Below are positions 35,833 through 47,860 of a DNA stretch of 64,000 nucleotides, one piece after another. The notes beneath the pieces were generated by a model. It searched no databases, was not told where the DNA came from, and was given only the letters and a program-made list of their open reading frames with translations. The position numbers were made by a program, and so were the translations under genes. Source of the stretch: Zanthoxylum bungeanum (taxonomy: Eukaryota; Streptophyta; Magnoliopsida; Sapindales; Rutaceae); assembly GCA_019454045.1 (NCBI GenBank), contig SKCR01015039.1, positions 23,948 to 87,947 of the forward strand, written 5' to 3'. Numbering within the stretch: the first letter of the stretch is position 1; every line of letters begins with the position of its first letter.

Positions 35833-36374
35833 TAGTGGCTTAGGGATTGGTGAATGACGATAGGGGCACTTTGGGAATTGGAATAAATAAATTTAAAAAA
35901 AAAACTTGAATAGTATTGTGAATAGTAAAGTGAATAGTAATGTGAATATTATTTTTTTTTATTTGTTATTTGTTTTGAATTCTAATTTGACCCAAACTCT
36001 TATTAGGGTTTTATAATCTCATTAAACCATTAAATTAAGATCCAATGGCTAAGATTAAATTAGCTTTTCTCCCACATAGGATTCTTAATTAATTTTGTTA
36101 TCTTTGGAGCACATATATAAACCCAAAGAATTCTTTACAAATTTTTGCACCAAACCTTTCATATCTTGGGTTTATATAAGTGAGCAACTCTAAAGTTTAA
36201 GAGTAAGCCACTGATTTTGAGGATCCTTCAGTCTAATTGACTAGAGGAACCTCGAGTTAAAAATTTTGAGATATTTGCCCAGGCTAGCACCAATGGCAAA
36301 ATACCCGTGCACTCAAGGCGTAGTCTTGCCGTTGAGTTTTGGCTTTGGTGTGTGCATCTTTGGAGGCCACACAC
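35833..36374 (+). repeat. LTR-5, left visible part (copia-type LTR)
   Basis: LTR-5 is cut by copia-4; its right part is at 46301-46610. This part carries a TATA-like box (ATATATAAACCC, 36113-36124) and transcribed-looking sequence after it (GAGCAACTCTAAAG). Its left part is off the window, displaced by copia-3. Bases 36370-36374 are the CACAC target duplication of copia-4. Confidence 0.65.
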
Positions 36375-38387
36375 TGTTGGGTTTCTATTAAGTCCCAAGA
36401 TCGATTTCAAGCAAGAAATTATGTGCGAATACAACAATAAAATACGGCAGAATCATACTCACATTGATCGGTTTGCGATGCGTTGAACACAAAATCCTTA
36501 GCTCCTTCTTGGAAGCTCACGGCAGTGGGCTACTCTTTGTTTTCTCCAAATTCGGCCATGGTGATCCTTGAAGCTCCAAGCTTTGTGTGTAGATTCCATG
36601 CTCACAAGTTGGTTTCCCTATCACCTTCGCAAGACCCTGAAAGTGTGTGCTAGCACCATGGAATTTTGCCACAAAATTCTCTATTGATTCTCCTTGTGTT
36701 CTCAACATTTACAGATTTTTGGAGAGAAAAAATGGCCCTTGGCCGAGAGAGTGAAGAGAGGAGAGAATGGCCACTTGGGCGTGAGAGAGAGAGAAGTGTG
36801 TTGGTTGATTTCAAAAATCAAAAGCCAAATATGACATACCAAAAGTTTATTTGGTAATAGTCATTCAAAGCTTGACTTTGGAGTGTAAATCAAGTCTCTA
36901 CCAACTCCACCAAAACCCATCAAGTTAAAGCAACTTTAAAGTGACAAGTGATGTGACGCTTGATGTGACATGTGGGCCGTACTTGAATTCGAAATTCGAG
37001 TGCGCCCGTAACACTCCCGGGCTCGGGTTCGCTAATTCCGAATTAACGAATTTTCCGTTGCGACGTAATTAAATCAAATTTAATTAAATAACTTTGCCTA
37101 GCAAAATTACTATTAACGTCGCTAACGAATTAATTCTAAATTAACTCGTTCGCTCGAATTAAAATCTAATTTTAATTCCTCGGCGAAATCCAATTTCGTA
37201 TAATATATCGAATATATTATTTTATCGATTAATTCCAAATTAATAGTTCTCTCTCTTTTAATAATATTCTATCCCAGATAAAATATCTCTGTAATTAATC
37301 CCAGATTAATTTTCTCTCTCTAGTAATTAATCCCAGATTAATAAAGTGTGAGTCATACATCATTGGTGAATCTTCGGGAAGTGACCCATGAGATCCCCGA
37401 ATATGTTGGCAGTAAATCCGGTCGTCGGACTATCCGAACACGTACGTACCTAGTACTACGTTTTTACCGATTTACAAGACATGGTTGGCTTCTAGCAAAG
37501 CACTGTGCCTACCCAATTCTCCAGAAATATTCTTACTGGAATATGTGATCTATATCAGGCGTAGTATACTTAGTATTGCGTATTTCCATCCAGCATCAGA
37601 AGTCACGTGCAAGGCCTGGGGCTGGAATTGTGTTTGCCCCATATGAAGCACATATCGGATCTCTGGTAACTAGTCTCTATAATCGGATAATCATGACCTA
37701 GTCATATTATCCCAATGACTGCAGTACATAAGAGCACCAGTTTCATATCCTACGTGATCATCATCTCCACTATGACTGGAGTGATACTTCCATCTCGACA
37801 TCACACCCAATACACTATGATTCTCAATATACCCAGAAGAGGCGTACACAGAACCGGTTAAAGCCCTGGACGACCAAAACCAAAGTATATTGATTGTCGC
37901 AAGTATTAGCGGTGCAAGTCTCAGGTTAAGACCAAATACACCTACCCTGATTGGGACTTCCATAGACACATAGTCATACTACCAATGGAATTCCGAAGGG
38001 TCTATCCAGAGCGAAGCTATTTCCGTACCATCGGTAAACACAACCTCCTATTACACTTCCATGAGTATCATATACCCAAATATATGAGAACTATGTCGTT
38101 ATGCTCTCACAACGTGCACAAATGTAATACTAATCTTTTACGCATTATCGATGTCCAATCTCGATAATACTCTGACTATGGATATTTAATGATTAAACCT
38201 TCGTGGATTGATACTGTCTCATATCATCTCAATCCGGAACTAATCATAAGGACCTTTTATCATTTATACATCTTGGTAATCTAATTACAAATGGTAAAAG
38301 GGCAATTTCCTTTGTCACATAGTTAATTTGTATAACAACACCATGATCTATACAAATAGTGATGCTATGGGTCATAATTGTCCAACA
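36375..38387 (-). repeat. 3' LTR of copia-4 (2013 bp)
   Basis: It is bounded by TGTTGG and CCAACA and pairs with 44325-46300. On its own strand the polypurine tract precedes its start. No coding content. Confidence 0.92.
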
Positions 38388-38400
38388 ATCTCCCACTTGG
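38388..38400 (-). other. Polypurine tract of copia-4
   Basis: The minus strand reads CCAAGTGGGAGAT directly before the LTR start TGTTGG. Confidence 0.8.
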
Positions 38401-38579
38401 CCTATAGCCAATCACTCAAGTGTCCTACACCCGAACTATGTACGGTTCGCTCAAACTTCTGCTGAGGAAAAGCTTTCGTCAGCGGATTTGCATGGTTATC
38501 ATCTGATGCGATTTATTCAATTATCACATCGCCATGATGTATGATCCGAACGAATCAGATGAATATTTGAAGTATATAT

Positions 38580-40450
38580 CTGGATCGTTGATGAGACCAT
38601 TAATTCTTTAGCATGCGCTGCAGCCTAGCTTAGCTGCTAACAGAACTATATCTAATCTAATTAGATTTGTTATCGACCCAAATGGCTTCTATTTCTGCCT
38701 CAGCTGCAACAATATTCCGCTTTTGTTGTTTATTCGGTAACGGTATCTTGCATGGAAGATTTCCAGCTCACTGTTCTGTTATTCAAACTGTACAGTACCT
38801 TTGTTTCAACTTATAGTCGTTTTTATCGGTTAGGAAACTTGCAACAGTGAGCCTAGTCACTTCAAGTTCTCCTTCTCCATAGTATAAGAAAACATCCTTA
38901 GTTCCTCTAAGATACTCAAGGATGTTCTTAACATCAATCCAATGACTATCACTTGGATTGGTCCGATTGTGACTCCATTTGCTCAAAGCATATGAAACAC
39001 CAGGTCGCGTACATTTATTTCAATGTACGAGTTCTCAGAGAGTATTAACAACTTTAAATCTATCCCAATAGATCTTTATTCCTAGATTAAAGGTTGTTTC
39101 TCCTAAGAATTCTACGGAGAATTTTCATGAAAGCCAAGCTTTCACCGATTGTTATTATGGGAATATCATTTCCAAGAAATGATATGTCATCATTACTTAG
39201 GACTTCACTGTCAGTGCGCTCCCACTAACCTCCTTATATACACAAGAATCATTTTCGTTTTGAATTAAATCATATACCATTATGATTACATCAAAATGAT
39301 ATAGTTCCAAGAACGCAATGCTTGCTTCAATCCATAAATGGATCGAATAACCTGCAAACCTTGTTTGCTCATTTTGGTATGACAAAATCGTCAGGATGTT
39401 GTAAACATCCTCCAAAAGGTTTCCGTTAAGGAAAGCGGTTTTGGCATTCAGCTGTCATATTTCATAAATGAAACATGCAGCATTAGCAAGCATTATCCAA
39501 ATAGATTTAACCATGGCAACAGTTAAAAGGTTTCGTCGTAATCGACACAATGTTGATAACGATACCTTTTCGCTACAAGCCTAGCTTAGTACGTTGGTAT
39601 GTTGCCTTCCATGTACGTCTTCTTTGAAGACTTATGTAGTACCTATAGGCACAATGCCTTCCGGTACATAAACTAGTATCTAAACTTGGTTGGTATACAT
39701 GGAATCCATTTCGGACATCATGGTACTTTTCCATAATAGGGAGTCGATACCTTGTATCACTTCCTCATACGTAGTCAGTTCGTATCCCTCAATAAGATTG
39801 ACATCTTTATGAGGTGAGATCATAAACCCATACCTCCCAGGTTATTTTCTGACTCTTTCCGACTTACGCGGTTCTTGTGTATTCGAAGATTATTGGTATA
39901 GTTTCATCCTTGATGAACTATTTATATTCCATTAGGAATTGGTGTCTGGAACAGTATTTCTCCGATTTTTATCGAGTTTTACCTTCCTCCCACTTACCAC
40001 TGCATATAGGTATTCCACTTAGGAAAGCCGCATGGTGAGCAACAATTAAATTGTTCTCTAGTGAGTTGTACAAGTACTATACTTTTGTTTCCCTAGGATA
40101 ACCCACAATTAGGCACTTATCCGATTTGGGTTTTAGTTTGGTATCATCCAAACATATGCCTAGCATACCCAAATCATCAGGAATGAGAAACCCGATTTCT
40201 TTCCTGTTCATTTCTAATATGAAATCTGTCAAACAGATTTTTATGGAACCTTATTCAAAATAAGTTTTGCACTGTTAATGCGTATCCTTTTGAAGGAAAT
40301 GGTAGCTCAGAGCGACTCATGAATAACCTTATCATGTCCAACAAAATTTGGTTTCTCTGTTCGGACACACCGTCAAATTGACGTGTTCCGGGAGGAGTCC
40401 TCATTGAAAGAATACTATACTCTTTCAAGTATTAGATAAACTTATTGCTT
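38580..40450 (-). pseudogene. copia-4 pol remnant (integrase, RT, RNase H fragments)
   Basis: On the minus strand: integrase C-terminal region (LLDMIRLF-like, about 40330-40300), basic linker and RT N-terminus (about 39880-39690), RT C-terminal part with SCVYKEVSGSAL (about 39245-39205) and, after a frame change, GNDIP (about 39180). RNase H scraps follow (SHWIDVKNILEYLRGTKDVF, about 38950-38885). The catalytic site reads Ser-Asn-Asp-Asp instead of Tyr-Val-Asp-Asp, and the hydrophobic strand before it is missing. Copia-2 shows the same structure. No continuous ORF remains. Confidence 0.8.
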
Positions 40451-41299
40451 AAATATTTTCATCATGGTTTAACCGTGACGGTTTTAATAATTTAGCCGAT
40501 CTGTTTATCTACTTCGTGTCGAAACACTTTGATTTTATCAAAAGTTTCCGATTCGTGTTTTAAAAGAAACACATAACCATAACGCGATGCCACATCCGTA
40601 AAGGTCACGAAATATTCATATCCACCTCTAGCCTAGCTATATATGGGCCCACTTACGTCACTATGAACAAGGGCTAATAGATCGGTGGCACCTACACTTT
40701 TACCAAGTAAAGGTGTTTTAGGCACTTGGCCTAATAAACTAGATTCGTTGACATTATTTAAATATAATCAAATTTGTCCTAGTACCCACTCTTCGAAAGT
40801 ATGGATATACGAGTCTTGTTAATTGTGTCCCAGACAACAATGCCACTTATAAGTCTCATCTGATCAAATCAGTTGAGCTATTTGTTTGTCATGTTATACG
40901 TTTGAGATTTATTTATATTCAAAATATAAATATTGTTATTCACATCTAATGTGTTTATCTCAATATCATCTTTACATAATAAAACACTTTAGTGTTCTAG
41001 AATATAAAGGTTTACCCGCAACGGGTTAAACCCTGATATAGAGATAATGTTTCTAGTCAAACTAGTTACATTTCGACAGTTTCCTAATTTAAGTACATAC
41101 CCGAAGGGTAGTTCCTAAACTTAGATTTCTACGGTTAAAACAGCGACTGTCGTCCCGTTTCCGAATCGCAGATCAATAACAAATGAAGTCAGTATCCTGC
41201 TAATTAGCAGATTCTGCACACCAGTACATATTTATGTACCACACTCAGTATCTAAAATCCAATTTTAATACTAGTAGTGAACATTTTATGACAAACATA

Positions 41300-41880
41300 T
41301 TTGAAGTCAGAGCCTTGCCCATCTTCTCTTCCTTCATGTCTGCCTTGTCCATACGGCAGTCACGCTTCTAGTGACCCCATTTGCCACAGTTTAGGTAGAC
41401 ATCTTGGGATTATAATGATTTTGCCTTTGCCTCTTTTCCACACCCCAGAAGCCTTTGGCCAAGCCTTGGCCTTCCGGAATGTCGAAGTAAGATGCGCATT
41501 GCGCTTCTTGCCCTATTGCAAACTCTGGCTTTGTCTCCTTGAGTATGGCCATTAACTCTCCAAGAGTTTACTATTGCAATTTAGTACTTCCAAGATCTAA
41601 GGATAGATCTATGAAGATCCTTCAATTTCATTATCATACTATAAGGATCTAATCCTTAGTTCTGATTAAGAAATTAGCGAGTTTATGCAGCAAGCATAAT
41701 GGATTAAGCACAAAAGTTATCATCACATGAATATTCCAAATATCATGTTCTACTATTTGCTTAACTTCAGGCTTAGGCTCGAGATGTTGTTCTATCAAAT
41801 AGAATAACTTTTTGGTTTTCAGGACCATCCTGAAGTCTTTATACCCAATTTGAAAATTAAAGTCGTTTAAATATATTTTT
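41300..41880 (-). pseudogene. copia-4 gag remnant
   Basis: This keeps more of gag than copia-2. On the minus strand about 41880-41745 encodes a gag N-terminus (YKDFRMVLKTKKLFYLIEQ, then PEVKQIVEHD), comparable to the LK-x-DN-Y-x-DW-x-RN-L-x-I-L start of copia gags. The zinc knuckle lies at about 41400-41355, with its first Cys changed to Tyr and a TAG (41368-41370) after the His, both as in copia-2. There is no start codon in frame. Confidence 0.72.
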
Positions 41881-41970
41881 CACCCAGGATTATGTTTTAA
41901 ACACTAATCTTTCAACTATTCTTGATTGTTATAGTCCAACTATCCAATCAACGATTTAAGGTACTATTTA

Positions 41971-42150
41971 TTATAATGATTACTATAGTCTAACTATATA
42001 ATCAACTATAATTTAATTGGTTAAATTCAATTATATTGATTACTATAATCCAATTATAAAATCAACTATTAATTGAAATAGTTAATTCAAATATATTGAT
42101 TACTATAATCCAATTATATAATCAACTATAAATGAAATAGTTTGAATACT
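41971..42150 (-). repeat. 60-bp AT-rich tandem repeat, three copies
   Basis: Copies start at 41971, 42031 and 42091, exactly 60 bp apart. Each contains 'gattactataatccaattat' or a close variant. Copia-2 has two copies. Confidence 0.8.
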
Positions 42151-42370
42151 GTCCAACTGTTTATTAAAACAACGTTAAATATTAGTCCAACTAATATATA
42201 AATTTATTTGACGAAAAATTTGAAATGAGCGCATATGGCAAGTAACTAAACGAATATTGCAAATTTAATACTTGACTCCCACTATTTTTCGGCGAGCCTC
42301 TAACCCTCTGTGGAGTACTCGGGAAACCTTGTTTCCTAGTGGGCTAGAATCCCGTTAAATAACACACAAT

Positions 42371-42749
42371 CTTGACTTTGGCCAACAAATTGTATTATAA
42401 TTAACTAGGTAGATCTCTAAGATCAATTGGATCCCATCCAATTCCTAGATCCAGTAGGTAGACATCCAAGTCTGAAACATATATCTTATATATGCAAATA
42501 TATCCAATATATTTCATAACCTTTTTCCTCTGAATCAACTAAGCCTTGGCTTTGGCACAATAAACTTAGTGATCCCAGTTAAGCGGAACCCATTGACCTT
42601 GGAAAGCTTCGTAATCAATGTCGATGGACAAAAAATGATCTTGACTTTGGCCAACAAATCACAACTTGGACAAGACACCAATATGGAACAAAGCCTTCAT
42701 GATTCAAACACATCCACGACGGACAAAGGTCTTGACTTTGGCCAACAAA
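42371..42749 (-). repeat. Spaced 19-bp leader motif, four copies
   Basis: CTTGACTTTGGCCAACAAA or a one-base variant is at 42371-42389, 42640-42658 and 42731-42749, with a looser copy at 42544-42563. Position and spacing match copia-2. Confidence 0.75.
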
Positions 42750-42779
42750 CCAATGCCAGTCTTGGATCTTGAGTAAGAA

Positions 42780-44310
42780 TCACTCAATGGAAGGAAAAAT
42801 GCTTAATATGATGTTGATGATTTTTTCGCGTGTAATTGGCAACCAATTAATTATCTTTGTTAAGGTCTCATCATCATACACCCTTAAACATGCATTCTAA
42901 ACACATAATATGGTGCGTAAGTAAATAAATATAATAATGATATGCGGATGGATACTTAAACACATTGTTCCTAGAACAAATCTCTCTATTTCCTCTCTCC
43001 CGCTAGCACAAGTATTACTTCTACCCGATTACATAACACTTCTAAAGAAACCTCATTTACATTGAGGGGAATAGGTGAGAAGAGAAATACACAGAGTCAA
43101 GAGGTAATAGGCTGGACACGCAGGTCCAATTAATAAATTCTAAATTTATTACAAAAATTTCCAAAATTGCCCTCACCCATCTAATATCCATCTGATATAC
43201 ATTATTCATACATCGCATCCATGTATTCATACAAGCATGTTATCAATCAATCTAATCCAATTAATTAATCTGAATATTAATGACCATTCAATGTTCAAAC
43301 AACGATTTGATTTTGCGCGAGTCCGACTCGTTTTACGAATAAGTACTCAAAGTACGAATTCTTGAATTAAATTAAACTACAACATTAAATCCAATTTAAT
43401 TTTTATTTAATACTAATTCATTTATTTAATTGCAAATTAAATAATTACACTTTTTAATGTACCTTTACGACTTAGATTCTAAATCTAATCGTTACGGGTC
43501 TCAAATCCCAATTAACATCCAATGTCAATATAATTAAAGTCCAATGGGCTTTTAATTAATTTCTTAAGGCATGGACTTTTGGTCAATATGGGTCAAACCC
43601 AAATACCAAAGCCCATTTAAGGAATCACCCTTATTTGCCAAGAAACCAATTTAGGCCCATTAGGCCCAATTAATATTAAAGGTTCATTAAGTCATATTGG
43701 ACTTTATGGATATGGTTTTGGGCCCAATTGGATCCAACCAATTAGCCTAAACCAAACTTGGCCCAACCAAGCCCATTAAGCCCAATTACAACTTTAAAAG
43801 CCCAATTCCAAATTTTGCCCAATTAATTAACTTACAAAATTCCAAATTTCACAATTAATTAATTTAAAGTGTATGCCATAATTAATTAACCAAATTAATA
43901 TTTCCAAAACATCAATTTACTCAATTAATTATGCTCATAATCATCAACATATGTCCAACACATTTGAATCAAAAAATCACATCATTTTACATGCTATAAC
44001 TCACGGCATTTAGGGGATTTCATGTCCAATTCAAAATTCAATCCAATTAAATCTCAAATCAACATTTCCCACATGATTTCAACTCATCCAATGATCAAAA
44101 TCAAAAAATACCACGACATTAGGGCAAGTGTATGTTTCGGCCAAGCCTAACAAATTGGGGGAAAATTGATCCAATCCATTTTTCACAAAGTTGATCACAA
44201 ATAACTCCAAGTCATTCATTTACAAGCATGCTCAAACAATCAATTTCACTCAAACATGCTCAAATCCAATTTACCCAAATTTTACCTTAATCACGTTTTA
44301 TGCTCAAAAT
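42780..44310 (-). other. copia-4 leader, no gene seen
   Basis: Untranslated, AT-rich leader that aligns along its length with 13500-15024 of copia-2. I see no ORF, RNA gene or repeat beyond those listed separately. Confidence 0.6.
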
Positions 44311-44323
44311 GGCTCTGATACCA
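44311..44323 (-). other. Primer-binding site of copia-4
   Basis: The minus strand reads TGGTATCAGAGCC one base from the 5' LTR. This is the standard copia site for initiator tRNA-Met. Confidence 0.9.
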
Positions 44324-44324
44324 T

Positions 44325-46300
44325 TGTTGGGTTTCTATTAAGTCCCAATATCGATTTCAAGCAAGAAATTATATGAGAATACAACAATGAAATATGGCGG
44401 AATCATACTCACATTGATCGGTTTGTGATGCGTTGAACACAAAATCCTTAGCTCCTCCTTGGAAGCTCACGGTAGTGGGATGCTCTTTGTGTTCTCCAAA
44501 TTTGGCCATGGTGATCCTTGAAGCTCCAAGCTTTGTGTGTAGATTCCATGCTCACAAGTTGGTTTCCCTATCACCTTTGCAAGACCCAGAAAGTGTGTGC
44601 TAGCACCTTGGAATCTTGCCACAAAATTCCCTATTGCTTCTCCTTGTGTTCTCGGCATTTGCAGATTTTTGGAGAGCAAAAATGGCCCTTGGGCGTGAGA
44701 GAGAGAGAAGTGTGTTGGTTGATTTCAAAAATCAAAAGCCAAAAATGATATACCAAAAGTTGATTTGGTAATAGTCATTCAAAGCTTAACTTTGGAGTGT
44801 AAATCAAGTCTCTACCAACTCCACCAAAACCCATCAAGTTAAAGAAACTTTAAAGTGACAAGTGATGTGACGTTTGATGTGACATGTGGGCCACACTTGA
44901 ATTCGAAATGCGAGTGAGCCCGCAAACACTCCCGGGCTCGGGTTCGCTAATTCGAATTAACGAATTTTTCGTTGCGACGTAATTAAATCAAATTTAATTA
45001 AATAACTTTGCCTAGCAAAATTATTATTCACATAGCTAACGAATTAATTCTAAATTAACTCATTCGCCCGAATTAAAATCTAATTTTAATTCCGCACCGA
45101 AATCTAATTTCGTATAATATATCGAATATATTATTTTATCGATTAATTCCAAATTAATCGTTTTCTCTCTTTAAATAATATTTTATCCCAGATAAAATAT
45201 CTCCGTAATTAATCCCAGATTAATTTTCTCTCTATACTAATTAATCCCAGATTAATAAAGTGCGAGTCATACGTCATCGGTGAATCTTCGGGAAGCGACC
45301 AACGAGATCTCCGGATATGTTGGTAGTAAATCCGGTCGTCGGACCATCAGAACACGTACGTACCTAGTACTACGTTTTTACCAATTTACAAGACATGGTT
45401 GGCTTCTAGCAAAACACTGTGCCTACCCAATTTTCCAGAAATATTCTTACTGGAATATGTGATCTATATCAGGCGTAGTATACGTAGTATTGCGTATTTC
45501 GATCCAGCATCGGATGTCACGTGCAAGGCCTGGGGATGGAATTGTGTCTGCCCCGTACGAAGCACATATCGGATCTCTGGTAACTAGTCTCTATAATCGG
45601 GTAAACATGACCTAGTCATATTATCCCGATGACTGCAGTAGATAAGAGCACCAGTTCCGTATCCTACGTGATCATCATCTCCACTATGACTGGAGTGATA
45701 CTTCTATCTCGACATCACACCCAATACACTACGATTCTCAATATACCCAGAAAAGGCGTACACAGAACCGGTTAAAGCCCTGGACGACCAAAACCAAAGT
45801 ATATTGATTTTCGCAAGTATTAGCGGTGTAAGTCTCATGTTAAGACCAAATACACCTACCCTGATTCGGACTTCCATAGACATATAGTCATACTACCAAT
45901 GGAATTCCGAAGGGTCTATCCAAAGCGAAGCTGTTTCCGTACCATCGGTAAACACAACCTTTTATTACGCTTGCATGAGTATCCTATACCCAAATATATG
46001 AGAACTATGTCGTTATTCTCCCACAACGCGCACAAGTGTAATACTAGTCTTTTACGCATTATCGATGTCCAATCTCGATAATACTCTGACTATGGATATT
46101 TAATGATTAAACCTTCGTGGATTGATACTGTCTCATATCATCTCAATCTGGAACTAATCATAAGGACCTTTTATCATTTATACATCTTGGTAATCTAATT
46201 ACAAATGCTAAAAGGGCAATTTCCTTTGTCACATAGTTAATTTGTACAACAACACCATGATCTGTCAAATAGTGATGTTATGGGTCATAATTGTCCAACA
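44325..46300 (-). repeat. 5' LTR of copia-4 (1976 bp)
   Basis: Bounded by TGTTGG and CCAACA, and pairs with 36375-38387. The primer site adjoins its left edge; the target duplication CACAC adjoins its right edge. Confidence 0.92.
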
Positions 46301-46610
46301 CACACTTGGGTGGCTCTTTGGAACGTGGAAGAGCTTGCTCAGTTCGAGAAAAGCTTGTAGATTGGAGGGAGGACTGGAGGAGTCTTCGATTCAAGTAAGT
46401 CTTTTTCTTTCTTTATTTTAATTAGAGTTCTTATGATAGTTAGCATGTTTAGGTTTATGTTCTCTGCATGTTTTATGAGTTTTTATGCTTAGAATATATA
46501 GTGACATGCCTAGGCTTGTAGAATAATCAAAACATTGGGCAAAGGGATATCGGCATCATAATTTGATTTATTTAATTTTCCGCAGCGCACTCGCGGCCGC
46601 TTCCCAACAT
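46301..46610 (+). repeat. LTR-5, right part
   Basis: This continues 36369 after removal of copia-4 and its duplicated CACAC. It ends TTCCCAACA at 46610, after 'ttttccgcagcgcactcgcg', a sequence type common at copia LTR ends. The next base begins an RT coding remnant with no primer site, so this is either a solo LTR or the 3' LTR of an element off the window that landed in copia-6. Confidence 0.6.
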
Positions 46611-47860
46611 TAGATTGATGTCGAAATGGATTTTCTAAATAGATTTCTTGACGAAGAAATCTATATGGAACAAATAGAAAGTTTTATATCCAGTGATAAC
46701 TCAGGCATGGTATGTAAGCTTAAGAAGTCTATTTATAGACTTAAACAAGCTTCACGATGATGGAATCTTTGATTTGATGAGATAATTAGATTGTATGGTT
46801 TTCTCAATTACTCAAAAGAATCCTATGTGTATAAAAGGGTCAATGAAAGTATGGTGGTGTTTTTAATACTCTATGTTGATGATGTCCTGATTGTTGGGAA
46901 TGACATCGGGATGATGTAGAGCGTGAAAGCTTACCTCCCTAACAAATTTTTTAGGAAGGACCTGAGAGAAACTTCACATGTCTTAGGCATAAAACTCTCT
47001 ATAGATAGAGAAAAGAAGTTGATTGGGTTATCCCAATCAACGTACATAGATAAGATCTTAGAACGGTATAACTTTGGTAACTGTAACACAACAAATATAC
47101 CGTTCTAATATGGCATTCATCTATCAAAGAAGATGTGTCCACAAATTGAAGATGAGAAGATTAGAATGTGTAATCACCCTTATGATCCATGTTTGAGGAG
47201 CATCACGTATGTCATGTTATGTACAATGACTGATATTCGTTTCGCGGTTAGTGTAACCAGTAGATATCAGTCCAATCCAAGGAATGACCATTGGATGGAC
47301 ATTAAACATATCCTAAAGTATCTTATGGTTACTAAGGATAATTTTTTGATTTATGGAGGAGATGAACCGTGGGTTAATGGGTATACAGATTAAGATTTAT
47401 AATCGGATCCTTATTATAGAAAGTCTTCATCAGGATTTGTGTTTACTCTCAACAGAGGTGTAGTTAGTTGGAACAGTTCCAAACATGGGTCAATAATTGA
47501 TTTCACCATGGAGGTGGAATATATTACAGCTTTTGAAGTTGCAAAAGAAGCTGTTTAGATTATAAACTTTATCACATAGTTGGGAGTTCTCCCAAACATC
47601 GAGAATTTGATTCCGTTGTACTGTGATAATAACAAAGTCGTTGCGCAAGCCAAAGAACCAAAGGCTCATCAGAAATCGAAGCATGTGGGACAGAAGTATC
47701 ACATCATTCTGGAGATTGTGTCATGAGGGGACAATGTCGTATGTAAAGTGCCGAGTGAAGATAATATAGTAGACCCACTTACTAAGACTATACTTATTTG
47801 ACAAACATGTGAAGTCGATGGGTATAAGATACAATCGATATTGGCACTAGAGAAACTGAG
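46611..47860 (+). pseudogene. copia-6 reverse transcriptase and RNase H remnant
   Basis: The coding remnant begins inside RT, cut by LTR-5. It has the D-V-x-x-DFLN start region and KKSIYRLKQASR, and the catalytic YVDD at 46872-46883 (LYVDDVLIVGND). Then come LGIKLSIDREKKLIGLSQ, TDIRFAVSVTSRYQSNP, SSSGFVFTLNRGVVSWNSSK, and the RNase H end (LYCDNNKVV, KSKHV, SEDNIVDPLTK). In-frame stops lie near 46757, 46770, 46918, 47106, 47392 and later. The frame is mostly kept, so decay is by point changes. It is the oldest layer of the nest, because everything to its left is inserted into it. Confidence 0.87.

Larger units (their letters stand above)
36375..46300 (-). mobile_element. copia-4: full-length degenerate Ty1/copia element (9.9 kb)
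   Basis: A complete minus-oriented element of the copia-1/2 family. Its 3' LTR is 36375-38387, internal 38388-44324, and 5' LTR 44325-46300. Flanking 5-bp target duplications CACAC are at 36370-36374 and 46301-46305. The tRNA-iMet primer site is exact and the polypurine tract is normal, so the cis signals for transposition are intact. gag and pol are fragments. It shares with copia-2 a nonsense codon and a lost Cys in the zinc knuckle. Confidence 0.95.
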
